This document shows, piece after piece, positions 23,542-31,441 of a stretch of DNA of 53,421 nucleotides (its first letter is position 1; each line of letters begins with the position of its first letter). This DNA comes from CAZPGL01 sp964586175 (GTDB lineage: Bacteria; Actinomycetota; Acidimicrobiia; Acidimicrobiales; MedAcidi-G1), in NCBI GenBank assembly GCA_964586175.1, contig CAZPGL010000010.1, positions 1 through 53,421 on the forward strand. Reading direction: 5' to 3'. The notes beneath the pieces were generated by a model that was not told the DNA's origin, searched no databases, and worked only from the letters and a program-made list of their open reading frames with translations. Position numbers and translations under genes: made by a program.

Positions 23542-24939
23542 TCAGGCGGTGACCGGGTCGATGGGGGTGATGGACCCCAGGGCGGCCTCGACGTCGCCGG
23601 CCGCGGTGAGGGCCAGGTCGTCGCGCCACCGGTCGGCCACGCACTGCACGCCCTGAGGTAGGCCGTCGGCCACGCCGACCGGCACGCAGGCCGAGGGCAG
23701 GTTCAAGACGTTGCACGGGGTGATGCAACGCATCAGGTCCGTGAGGTCGGTTAGTTCACCGGCCAGGTCGTCGCCGTGCGGGAACGGCAGACGCGTCCAG
23801 GCCGGCATCACTAGCACCGGGTGCTCGGCGAAGAAGGCACCCCACTCCCGGGCCAGACGCATGTATTCCATCTGGACCACGACCGGGGCGAGGACGTCGG
23901 TCGAGTACCGCTCGGCCAGGAGGTCCAGGTTGCTGGCCAGGCCCTCCGACAGGATCGGCCGGGCGGCCTCCATCAGGCTGCCGATGTCGGCGGCCAGCAG
24001 ATGGGCCCACACCTCCTGGCACCGTTCCATTTCGGGCGGGGTGGCGTCGACCACGTCCCAGCCGGCGGCGGCCAGGGCGTCCGCGGCCTTGTCCACGCCG
24101 TCGACGACGGCCGGGTCGCACGGTCCGCCGGGCACGTCACGCACCACGGCCGCCCGGCGAGGCACCTCGGGGCCCTCGAGGGCGACGGTCACCGACCGGG
24201 GGTCCCGTTCGTCGCGTCCGTTCATTACCGCCATGGCCGTCCAGAGATCGTCGACCGAGCGGGCCATGGGCCCGTCGGTCACCATGATCTGTGACGCCAA
24301 GGCCATGTTCTGGTCGTGTTCGAAGCAGCTGAACATCGGGATCCGGCCGTGGGTGGGCTTGAGCGACGTGATGCCACAGCAGTAGGCGGGGTTGCGGACT
24401 GATCCGCCGATGTCGTTGCCCAGGCCGAGGGGTGACATGCCAGCAGCGATGGCCGATCCTTCGCCGCCTGACGAGCCGCCGGCCGTGAGGCCGGGGTGCC
24501 ACGGATTGCGGGTCAGGCCGTGCAGCGGGTTGTCGGTACTGATCCGCAGACCCAGTTCGGGCAGGTTCGTACGGCCCACGGGGATGGCGCCGGCGTGGCG
24601 CATGCGCTCGACGATCGGGGCGTCGACCGGGGCGACGAGGTCGGCGAACACCGGGAGGCCCTGGGTGGTCGGGGTGCCGGCCAGATCGATGTTCTCCTTG
24701 ACGGTGAACGGCACGCCGTGGAGTGGCCCCAGCGGGTCGCCGGCGGCCACTGAGGCGTCGGCGGAGGCGGCAGCGGACCGGGCCTCGTCGGCCAGCACTC
24801 GGGTCACCGCGTTGCAGTGGCCGTTGACCTCGTCGATGCGCTCGAGGTGGGCGTCGACCACTTCGCGGCTCGACACCTCCCCGCTGGCAATCATCGCCGC
24901 CAGGTCGTTGGCCGTCCGGGTCCAGAGTGCGTCGCTCAT
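23542..24939 (-). CDS. Amidase signature family amidase
   Basis: Ser-cisSer-Lys hydrolase of 465 residues. The triad is visible: Lys81 in FTVKENIDLAG, the Ser156/157 pair in GGSSGGEGSA, and nucleophile Ser180 in GNDIGGSVRNPA. Family substrates range from aryl and fatty amides to Glu-tRNA(Gln), but there is no GatB/GatC partner and the length fits a catabolic amidase. An alternative ATG three codons upstream (24948) is possible; neither start has a clear ribosome site. Solitary gene, convergent with the methyltransferase and divergent from the alpha/beta hydrolase. Confidence 0.85.
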   Translation of the reverse strand: MSDALWTRTANDLAAMIASGEVSSREVVDAHLERIDEVNGHCNAVTRVLADEARSAAASADASVAAGDPLGPLHGVPFTVKENIDLAGTPTTQGLPVFADLVAPVDAPIVERMRHAGAIPVGRTNLPELGLRISTDNPLHGLTRNPWHPGLTAGGSSGGEGSAIAAGMSPLGLGNDIGGSVRNPAYCCGITSLKPTHGRIPMFSCFEHDQNMALASQIMVTDGPMARSVDDLWTAMAVMNGRDERDPRSVTVALEGPEVPRRAAVVRDVPGGPCDPAVVDGVDKAADALAAAGWDVVDATPPEMERCQEVWAHLLAADIGSLMEAARPILSEGLASNLDLLAERYSTDVLAPVVVQMEYMRLAREWGAFFAEHPVLVMPAWTRLPFPHGDDLAGELTDLTDLMRCITPCNVLNLPSACVPVGVADGLPQGVQCVADRWRDDLALTAAGDVEAALGSITPIDPVTA

Positions 24940-24987
24940 GGCTGACATCCGACCAGACGGGCCGACGCCGCGGCTACTCGGGCCCCA

Positions 24988-25020
24988 CCCGTGAGACAGG
25001 GCCTGTCCCCCTCTCACGGG
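24988..25020. repeat. 33-base palindrome (copy C) between divergent genes
   Basis: Nine-base perfect arms CCCGTGAGA and TCTCACGGG enclose a core containing ACAGGGCCTGT and GGGCCTGTCCCC. It is the same length and core type as copy B but lies upstream of both flanking genes, where a terminator would have no obvious job. That argues the family is a mobile or structural repeat, or a regulatory site, rather than only terminators. Confidence 0.8.
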
Positions 25021-25122
25021 TCAGGAGGTCATCGCGCCAACTCCACGGCGCTCCGATGCCAGAGTCGGTCGGTCACGGCGCGAACCTGAGAGGCGACGAC
25101 CGGACATCGACGAGGAGGGGCC

Positions 25123-26001
25123 GTGCCGCAGGCGCAGGCCAACGGGTTGACCATCGAATACGAGACGTTCGGCGATCCGGCGGACCCGCCGGTGTTGTTG
25201 ATCATGGGTCTGGGAGCCCAGATGACGGTCTGGCCGGAGGGGCTGTGCGAGATGCTGGCCGAGCGCGGCCTGTACGTCATCCGTTTTGACAACCGGGACA
25301 TCGGGCTGACCACCCACTTCGACCACCTCGGGGTGCCCGACGTGCTGGAGGTCATGGTGGCCGGGCTGGCCGGTGAGACCATCGAGGCGCCCTACTCGCT
25401 GGCCGACATGGGCGACGACGCCGTCGGGCTGCTCGACGCCCTCGGTATCGACACGGCCCACGTGGTGGGCGGTTCGATGGGTGGCATGATCGCCCAGCGC
25501 ATCGCCATCGACCACCCCGACCGGTTGCGCAGCCTCACCAGCATCTTCTCGATGCCGCGGGTCATCCCCGGCGACCCGGAGGTCATGGAGGCCTTGGCGA
25601 GGCCCGACCCGGGAACCCGTGAGGGTCGTATCGACGATGCGGTGGCTGCCGTCCATCTGTTCGCCGGCGGCGGGTTCCCGGTCGACGAGGACGAGGAACG
25701 CCAGCGGATCGCGGCATCCATCGACCGGTCGTGGCACCCCGATGGTCAGGCCCGACAGATGGTGGCCGTCATGGCCGACGGCGACCGCACTGAGGCCCTG
25801 GGGCCGGTGACCACGCCGACCCTGGTCATCCACGGCACCGGCGACCGCCTGGTCGTGCCGGCCGGCGGCCAGGAGACGGCCGACGCCATCCCCGGGGCTG
25901 AACTGGTGTGGATCGAGGGCATGGGCCACCGGCTGCCAGAGGGGGCTTGGCCCCAGGTGGTCGATCCGATCAGCGCCCTGGTGGCCCGGGTCGAAGGCTA
26001 A
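25123..26001 (+). CDS. Alpha/beta hydrolase
   Basis: 292-residue hydrolase, GTG start with AGGAGGGG upstream. Nucleophile elbow GGSMGG with Ser118, the oxyanion segment LIMGLGAQMTVWP near residue 27, the acid in VIHGTGDRLVVP and the catalytic His in GMGHRLPEGAW. Sequence style (YETFGDPADPPVLLIMGLG, FDNRDIGLTTHF) matches the large group of esterases/lactonases annotated only as alpha/beta hydrolases, some of them anthracycline-esterase-like. Substrate unknown. It stands alone, ending 20 bases before the convergent amidotransferase gene. Confidence 0.85.
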   Translation: MPQAQANGLTIEYETFGDPADPPVLLIMGLGAQMTVWPEGLCEMLAERGLYVIRFDNRDIGLTTHFDHLGVPDVLEVMVAGLAGETIEAPYSLADMGDDAVGLLDALGIDTAHVVGGSMGGMIAQRIAIDHPDRLRSLTSIFSMPRVIPGDPEVMEALARPDPGTREGRIDDAVAAVHLFAGGGFPVDEDEERQRIAASIDRSWHPDGQARQMVAVMADGDRTEALGPVTTPTLVIHGTGDRLVVPAGGQETADAIPGAELVWIEGMGHRLPEGAWPQVVDPISALVARVEG

Positions 26002-26021
26002 ACCGGAAATACCCTGCGGCT

Positions 26022-26708
26022 TCAGAGGCTGGCGACGTCGTCCAACCACCAGTCGACGAGAAGATCGGCCCGGCGGCGGTTGAGGGTCTCCTGTTCGATG
26101 GTCCCGGCCAGGATCACGGCCGGGTCGGCACCGTGGGCGATCAGGTCGTCGCGTCCGAAACGAATCCAGCCATCGACGATGGCGGGGGTGACCTCGGGAT
26201 GGAACTGGCAGCCGACGCTGTGTCCAGCCCGGATCACCTGGGGACCCGACAACGTGGACGCCACCTCGACTGCGCCGGGAGGCACGCTGAACCGGTCGGT
26301 GTGCCACTGGAACCACGGACCGCCGGTCACGTCGTCGCCGTCGACCTCGGTCCAGCCGTGTTCGGGACGTTCGGCCTTCGTCACGTGTCCGCCGAGGGCT
26401 GCCGACAGCACCTGTCCGCCGAAGCACATGCCGAACACCGGCATGCCGGAGTCGTGGGCCGTGGAGACCATGGCGATCTCACGGTCGATCCACGAGGCGA
26501 TCGGCGTGTGGTCGGCGATCGACCAGTCGCAGCCGTTGATGACGACCGCATCGAATGCCGTGGGGTCGGGGTAGGGAGCCATGGCCACCGGATCGGTCGG
26601 ATCGTCCAGCACCCGGAACACGCGGAGCTCGAAACCCCGGGACACCAGATGGTCGCCCACACCCCCGACCGGGATCCGCTCGTCATGTTCGATGACCAGG
26701 GCACGCAT
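26022..26708 (-). CDS. Type 1 glutamine amidotransferase
   Basis: 228-residue class I glutamine amidotransferase domain without an attached synthetase. The triad is Cys95 in FGMCFGGQ, His170 and Glu172 in CQFHPEVTP. It resembles the stand-alone GMP-synthase-like amidotransferase proteins; PuuD-type gamma-glutamyl-GABA hydrolases have a different nucleophile context, so a polyamine role is not favoured. A TAGGCT box lies 8 bases before the ATG, again suggesting leaderless expression. The gene diverges from the phospholipase D-like gene. Confidence 0.82.
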   Translation of the reverse strand: MRALVIEHDERIPVGGVGDHLVSRGFELRVFRVLDDPTDPVAMAPYPDPTAFDAVVINGCDWSIADHTPIASWIDREIAMVSTAHDSGMPVFGMCFGGQVLSAALGGHVTKAERPEHGWTEVDGDDVTGGPWFQWHTDRFSVPPGAVEVASTLSGPQVIRAGHSVGCQFHPEVTPAIVDGWIRFGRDDLIAHGADPAVILAGTIEQETLNRRRADLLVDWWLDDVASL

Positions 26709-26774
26709 GGCCGAGGAGCCTAGGTCCGCGTGACCGCGGGAACGCTCCGGATCACGCTGCGGCGACCTGGTGGC

Positions 26775-26780
26775 TAGCGT
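26775..26780 (+). promoter_or_regulatory. Candidate -10 box of the phospholipase D-like operon
   Basis: TAGCGT, 6 bases before ATG 26787; no ribosome site between them, so a leaderless message is likely. Confidence 0.4.
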
Positions 26781-26786
26781 GCGGCC

Positions 26787-28127
26787 ATGGCGATCGCAGA
26801 GGCGTCCAGCGCCGTGTACCCGGCCCGGGACGGCAACCTGATCGAACCCCTGGTCGACGGCGGGGTGGCCTTCGACCGCATCGCGGCCGCCGTCGAGGCC
26901 GCCACCTCCTCGGTCTGGGTGTGCGTGGCCTTCCTCGAGGCCGACGCCCGGTTCCCCGGCGGCCGGGGCACCCTCTTCGATCTGCTCGACGGGGCCGCGG
27001 CCCGCGGGGTCGACGTTCGGGCCCTGATCTGGCATCCCCACGGCGAGGCGGCCGACGACATGTTCCCCGGGGACACCTCCAGCATCGACCTGCTGGCCGG
27101 CCGGTCCACGGCCTGGCAGGCCCGTTGGGACGCCGTGCCGGGCCGCCAGTGCCAGCACCAGAAGGTGTGGCTGATCGACGCCGGCACCCCCGATGAGACG
27201 GCGTTCGTAGGCGGAATCAACATCACCCAGGGGTCGATGGCCGGCCCCGGCCACCAGGCGCCGATGCCCGGCCCCCGCAACGCCCGCTACGGCAACGTCC
27301 ACGACGTCCACTGCCTCGTGCGCGGCCCCGCCGCCTCCGACGTCCATGACAACTTCGTCCTGCGCTGGAACGGGGCCACCGAACGCCACCGGGACCACGG
27401 GGCGTACCCCCCGGGCGGCACCGACGACCTGACTGCACCCGTCGACCGCACCGGACCCCGCGGCCCCACCCGGGCCCAGATCCAGCGCAGCGTGCTGCCC
27501 GGCATCTACGACCTGCTCCCCGATGGCGAGAACAGCGTCCGCGAGCAGTACCTGGCCGCCATCGACGGGGCCCGTTCCTCCATCCTGTTCGAACACCAGG
27601 TGCTGCTCAGCCGGGCCTGCCTCGACGCCGTGTGCGCCGCCCTCGAGCGTGGCGTCGTCGTCGTGGCCTCGGTGCCCGCCAACCCGATGCCCGAACTGGC
27701 CGCGGCTCGTGGGCACCCGGGCATCGCCGCCGGCTACGACGCCCTGGCCGCCTGTGGTGAACACCCGAACTTCTGCCTGGTGGCCCCGACCATTCGCCGC
27801 GACTGGGGCTACGAGGACGTGTACGTCCACGCCAAGACGGCCGTCGTCGACGATGCCTGGGCCACCATCGGCTCCACCAACCTGGTGTTCAGCTCCTTCC
27901 GGGGCGACACCGAGATGAACGTGTCGTTCTGGGACGAGGCCGTCGCCCGGGCGTTGCGGGTGTACCAGACCAGCGAGCTGGCCGGGTCCGACACCTCGGG
28001 TGTCGGCGACGCCGACGCCCTGCGGCTGGTGGCCGCCACCGCTCGGGACAACGCCGAGCGGCACGCCGCCGGCGACCCGTTGACCGGGCTGGCCCGCGCC
28101 ATCGACCCGACCGGGTGGGCCACGTGA
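26787..28127 (+). CDS. Phospholipase D superfamily protein
   Basis: 446-residue protein with two HKD motifs, so a complete single-chain active site: His124-Gln-Lys126 with Asp131 (HQKVWLID, followed by FVGGINIT) and His348-Ala-Lys350 with Asp355 (HAKTAVVD, followed by IGSTNL). It could be a phospholipase D, cardiolipin-synthase-like phosphatidyltransferase or phosphodiesterase. There is no signal peptide or membrane helix, which disfavours cardiolipin synthase. Its stop overlaps the start of the reductive-dehalogenase-like gene (GTGA at 28124-28127). Confidence 0.85.
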   Translation: MAIAEASSAVYPARDGNLIEPLVDGGVAFDRIAAAVEAATSSVWVCVAFLEADARFPGGRGTLFDLLDGAAARGVDVRALIWHPHGEAADDMFPGDTSSIDLLAGRSTAWQARWDAVPGRQCQHQKVWLIDAGTPDETAFVGGINITQGSMAGPGHQAPMPGPRNARYGNVHDVHCLVRGPAASDVHDNFVLRWNGATERHRDHGAYPPGGTDDLTAPVDRTGPRGPTRAQIQRSVLPGIYDLLPDGENSVREQYLAAIDGARSSILFEHQVLLSRACLDAVCAALERGVVVVASVPANPMPELAAARGHPGIAAGYDALAACGEHPNFCLVAPTIRRDWGYEDVYVHAKTAVVDDAWATIGSTNLVFSSFRGDTEMNVSFWDEAVARALRVYQTSELAGSDTSGVGDADALRLVAATARDNAERHAAGDPLTGLARAIDPTGWAT

Positions 28128-29317
28128 ACGACCCGGCCGATCCGGGGACCCCCGTCGGACTGCCCTCCGGCCCCTCCTGGGAGGTGCTGCCCGACTTCGA
28201 GCGGTTCAACCAGGTCGACGACGTGTTCAACCGGGCGTTCTGGGACGAGGCCGTCGCCACCGACGCCGCCCGTGAGTTCTTCCGATCACACCGCGAGCCC
28301 CTGCTGGCCTGGCGCAACGCTGCCGGGTTCGGCCAGCGCGACTACGCCCTGCGCAACGCGGCCTGGCACGTCGTCGACATGTTCGCCGAGATGCACGACG
28401 GCGACGACCTCCGCGACGGCTTCCTCAGCCCGCTCAGCCAGCTACGCGATGGCCCCGCCGAGCAGTTCGACCTCGGGACCCCCGAGGAGGCCACGGCCAC
28501 CGTGCACCAGGTGGCCCGTACCTTCGGCGCCGACCTGGTCGGCGTCTGTGCCCACGACGAGCGCTGGGTCTACACCGAGCGCTACGCCCGCCACGCTGGC
28601 GAAGGCCGGCCGGTCGGGCTTCCCGACGGGCTCACCCGGGTGATCGTGGTCGGCCAGGCCATGGACCACGACCTTGTCGACACCGTGCCGTCGGCCCTGT
28701 CGGGGGCCGCTGTCGGCCTCGGCTACTCGAAGGACGCCCTGGTGCTGCTGGCCACCGCCCAGTGGCTGATCAACCTGGGCTATCAGGCCGTGCCCAGCCT
28801 CAACGACACCGCCCTGGCCATCCCCCTGGCCATCCAGGCCGGGCTGGGCGAGTACGGCCGCCACGGTCTGGTCATCACCCCCGAGTACGGGCCCCGGGTG
28901 CGGTTCGGCAAGATCTTCACCGACGCCCCGCTGGCCGTCGCCGAGCAGGTGTCGTTCGGGGTCAGCGAGTTCTGCGCCGTGTGCCGGCAGTGCACTGACG
29001 CCTGCCCGCCGAGCGCCATCCCCGACGGCGAGCCGTCACCGGTCGTGCTGAACCGGTCGGGCATCACCGGGGTACGCAAGTGGTCGGTGGACGGCGAGAA
29101 GTGCTTCTCGTACTGGGGCCAGATCACCAGCGACTGCATGATCTGCATGCGGGTCTGCCCCTACAACAAGGACTACTCGCGGCGCCGCCACCGCATCGGC
29201 CGGCGCCTGGCCGCCACCCGGCTGCGGCGCCTGATGCTGTGGCTGCACCGGCGCCTGGGCTACGGCGTGCGGCTCAAGCCGCGGTCCTGGTGGGCGGGGG
29301 GACGGACCCGCCGGTAG
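28124..29317 (+). CDS. Reductive dehalogenase-like corrinoid/4Fe-4S protein, no export signal
   Basis: 397-residue protein resembling the catalytic RdhA family. The corrinoid-domain-like region includes IQAGLGEYGRHGLVITPEYG and VRFGKIFTDAPL (about 240-275). Two [4Fe-4S] sites follow: Cys284, Cys287, Cys290, Cys294 (CAVCRQCTDACP) and Cys327, Cys338, Cys341, Cys345 (ending CMICMRVCP). There is no twin-arginine leader, unlike respiratory RdhA, and no fused flavodoxin-reductase module, unlike the known aerobic NpRdhA type, so an external electron donor would be needed. QueG is a related alternative, but QueG's C-terminal HEAT region is missing. GTG 28124 overlaps the phospholipase D-like gene. 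The C-terminus is strongly basic. Confidence 0.7.
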   Translation: MNDPADPGTPVGLPSGPSWEVLPDFERFNQVDDVFNRAFWDEAVATDAAREFFRSHREPLLAWRNAAGFGQRDYALRNAAWHVVDMFAEMHDGDDLRDGFLSPLSQLRDGPAEQFDLGTPEEATATVHQVARTFGADLVGVCAHDERWVYTERYARHAGEGRPVGLPDGLTRVIVVGQAMDHDLVDTVPSALSGAAVGLGYSKDALVLLATAQWLINLGYQAVPSLNDTALAIPLAIQAGLGEYGRHGLVITPEYGPRVRFGKIFTDAPLAVAEQVSFGVSEFCAVCRQCTDACPPSAIPDGEPSPVVLNRSGITGVRKWSVDGEKCFSYWGQITSDCMICMRVCPYNKDYSRRRHRIGRRLAATRLRRLMLWLHRRLGYGVRLKPRSWWAGGRTRR

Positions 29318-29360
29318 CGCCGGCCGGCGGGCATGCCCCGCCGATGTCACAGGTCGCGCC

Positions 29361-29366
29361 TACGGT
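29361..29366 (+). promoter_or_regulatory. Candidate -10 box of rmuC
   Basis: TACGGT exactly 7 bases before ATG 29374. This fixes the preferred start over the in-frame ATG at 29344 and implies a leaderless message. Confidence 0.4.
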
Positions 29367-29373
29367 CCGGGGC

Positions 29374-30549
29374 ATGGAGATCGTCGCAGTTCTGGCCGTT
29401 CTGGTCGCCCTGGCCGCCGTCGGGGCGATGGTGTGGGTGTTGCGGCGGCCTGTGCCCGAGCCCCCTGCCCCGGACAGCGCCGCGTTGGCCGCTTTGGTGG
29501 CCGCCCAGGTCGAGGCCCGGTTGGCGGCCACGGCCACCGACGCCCTGGCCGCCAACAGCGAGCAGTTCCTGACCCTGGCCGGCGAACGCATGGGTGTGGT
29601 CCACGAACAGACCAAGGGCCTGCTGGACCCGGTGACGGCCAAGATGGACGAGCTGGGCCGCACAGTGGCATCCCTGCAGAAGGCCCACGACACCCAGAAG
29701 GGATCGGTCGACCAGCTGACCAGCCAGATGGGCGCCCAGATCAGTGCCCTGAACGCCTCCACCACCACCCTGGCCGAGGCCTTACGGTCGCCCACCTACC
29801 GCGGCTCATGGGGCGAGCAGCAGCTGCGCAACGTCATCGAGATGGCCGGCATGACCCGCTACTGCGACTTCGACGAGCAGACGGCGGGCGAGAACCGGGC
29901 CGGCACCGGCGTCCGCCCCGACGTGCGGGTGCGCCTCCCCAACGGTGCCCACCTGGCCATCGACGCCAAGACCCCGTTCGACGCCTACCAGCGGGCCCAG
30001 GAGGCCACTGACCCGGCCGAGGTCGAGCGCGAGCTGAGCCTGCACGCCACGGCATTGAAGAAGCACGTCGACGACCTGGCGTCCAAGAAGTACTGGGAGC
30101 ACAACGACGGTCCGGCCCCCGAGTACGTGGTGTTGTTCGTGCCCGGCGAGTCGTTCCTGGCTGACGCGGCCCGGGCCCGGCCCGACCTGCTCCAGGAGGC
30201 CATGCGCAAGCGGGTGCTGCTGGCCTCGCCGGTCAACCTGCTGGCCCTGCTGTGGGCGGTGGCCCGGGGTTGGCAGGAGGCCCGTATCTCCGACCACGCA
30301 CGCGACATCGCCGAGTTGGGCCAGGAGGTCTACGACCGCATGGGCACGGTGCTCGGCCATGTCGACAAGACCGGCAAGGGGCTCGTCAGCGCCGTCCGGG
30401 CCTACAACGAGCTGGTCGGGTCGGTCGACAGCCGGCTGCTCGTGAGCCTGCGGAAGTTCCCCGAGCTGGGCACCAGCGGCGACGAGCTGGTCACGCCGGC
30501 CGAGGTCGAGGTGCTACCCCGGTCCCTCCAGGCCGACGAACTGCCCTGA
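29374..30549 (+). CDS. rmuC: DNA recombination protein RmuC homologue
   Basis: 391-residue membrane-anchored protein of the RmuC family, which limits recombination between inverted repeats in E. coli. An N-terminal transmembrane helix (EIVAVLAVLVALAAVGAMVW) is followed by a long coiled coil (about 35-135, with many Thr/Gln/Leu heptads) and the nuclease-like RmuC core from RGSWGEQQLRNVIEMAGM. The core includes RPDVRVRLPNGAHLAIDAKTP (acidic/Lys residues as in PD-(D/E)XK folds) and EYVVLFVPGESFL. A palindrome of the shared intergenic type starts on its stop codon. Confidence 0.88.
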   Translation: MEIVAVLAVLVALAAVGAMVWVLRRPVPEPPAPDSAALAALVAAQVEARLAATATDALAANSEQFLTLAGERMGVVHEQTKGLLDPVTAKMDELGRTVASLQKAHDTQKGSVDQLTSQMGAQISALNASTTTLAEALRSPTYRGSWGEQQLRNVIEMAGMTRYCDFDEQTAGENRAGTGVRPDVRVRLPNGAHLAIDAKTPFDAYQRAQEATDPAEVERELSLHATALKKHVDDLASKKYWEHNDGPAPEYVVLFVPGESFLADAARARPDLLQEAMRKRVLLASPVNLLALLWAVARGWQEARISDHARDIAELGQEVYDRMGTVLGHVDKTGKGLVSAVRAYNELVGSVDSRLLVSLRKFPELGTSGDELVTPAEVEVLPRSLQADELP

Positions 30550-30585
30550 GCCTGCAGGAAGGGGCCTGTCCCTTTCCTGCAGGCT
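30549..30585. repeat. 37-base palindrome (copy D), probable terminator of rmuC
   Basis: Perfect 12-base arms AGCCTGCAGGAA and TTCCTGCAGGCT (extendable to 15 pairs with one bulge) around the core GGGGCCTGTCCC. It begins on the last base of the rmuC stop codon. The core is the reverse complement of the copy B core and nearly the same as copy C. Confidence 0.85.
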
Positions 30586-30687
30586 GGAAATTGCTGTTGA
30601 CCTGCGGGTTCGTTGCTTCGTGCCGGCCAATGTCACACCCCGTCGTCACGCTGGTACGTGCCGACTTCGATCTCCGTGTCCGTCACG

Positions 30688-30713
30688 GGGGTCGGAATCG
30701 CCGGACCGACCCC
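30688..30713 (+). promoter_or_regulatory. Hairpin just upstream of the sigma-like gene
   Basis: Perfect 8-base arms GGGGTCGG and CCGACCCC with a 10-base loop, ending 17 bases before ATG 30731. It could be an operator or a leader hairpin. The rest of the 181-base gap holds no feature I can support, apart from a lone TTGACC at 30597-30602. Confidence 0.3.
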
Positions 30714-30730
30714 GACGAAAGCAGCGCGAC

Positions 30731-31441
30731 ATGGCGGAGAACGTTCCCTCCCGAGGCCCCCACGATGCCCGGCATCCGGTCCCCGGTTCCAACGACCGTG
30801 CCGCCATCGCGGCCTGCATGGCCCGCATCGTCGCCGGGGACGATGCCGCCAAGGTCACCCTCGCCGTCGAGTTCGGCCATCGGGTCCGGTTCGTGGTGCG
30901 CAGCATCCTGCTCGACATGGGTCGCCGCGACGTCATCGACGACGTCGACGAGTTGGACGGCCTGGTCATGGAGGCCTGCCTCACCATCGCCGATCGGGCG
31001 TCCGGGTGGTCACCGGACGGTGCCCTCCCCTGGACCTGGGCCCACGCGGCCATCCGGGCCACCGTCGCCCGGGTCATCGGCCACCGTCTGGCCGACGTCG
31101 ACACCTCGACCCTGGCCGAGGCCCCGATGGGGCCGGTGGTGGCCGGCGACCAGGCCTACGGCAGCTTTCTCCAGTTGGCGGCCCGCGACCCCTACGTCGC
31201 CATGCTGCTCGAGGCGCTGCGCCGGGTCGCCAACCCCCGCGACTACGAGGTCACCCTCGACTACGTGTTCCAGAAGTCCAACGGCGATCCGTCACCGTCG
31301 CACACCGTGGCCCACATGCATCGGCTCATGCCCGACAACGTGCGCCAGATCTTCTCCCGGACCAGGCGGCGTCTGCTCGAGGCCATCGACGCCGACCCTG
31401 CGCTCGAACCCCTCCTGGGGGTCTGGTGGTTGCACGGATGA
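30731..31441 (+). CDS. Divergent sigma-70/ECF-like protein (hypothetical)
   Basis: 236 residues, no close family recognised. The first part (about 40-125) looks like sigma region 2: FGHRVRFVVRSILLDMGRRD, an acidic DDVDELDGLVMEACLTIADR segment, and LPWTWAHAAIRATVARVIGH where ECF factors have a 'WL..IARN' helix. The last part (about 155-225) has an ALRRVANPRDYEVTLDYVF helix and HTVAHMHRLMPDNVRQIFSRTRRRLLEAI, placed like region 4 with the recognition helix before SRTRRRLLE. This is a pattern match by eye; a transcription role is an inference. The stop overlaps the start of the next gene, which could be a regulator of it. Confidence 0.5.
   Translation: MAENVPSRGPHDARHPVPGSNDRAAIAACMARIVAGDDAAKVTLAVEFGHRVRFVVRSILLDMGRRDVIDDVDELDGLVMEACLTIADRASGWSPDGALPWTWAHAAIRATVARVIGHRLADVDTSTLAEAPMGPVVAGDQAYGSFLQLAARDPYVAMLLEALRRVANPRDYEVTLDYVFQKSNGDPSPSHTVAHMHRLMPDNVRQIFSRTRRRLLEAIDADPALEPLLGVWWLHG

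Noticed and set aside
26022..26708. PuuD-type gamma-glutamyl-GABA hydrolase to complete a Puu pathway
   Set aside because: The nucleophile and HPE contexts match GMP-synthase-like amidotransferases, and the gene is not in the polyamine operons.
28124..29317. Epoxyqueuosine reductase QueG
   Set aside because: Although both have two 4Fe-4S motifs and a corrinoid-binding fold, the C-terminal HEAT-type region of QueG is missing and the LGEYGRHGLVITPEYG segment matches RdhA better; kept only as an alternative.
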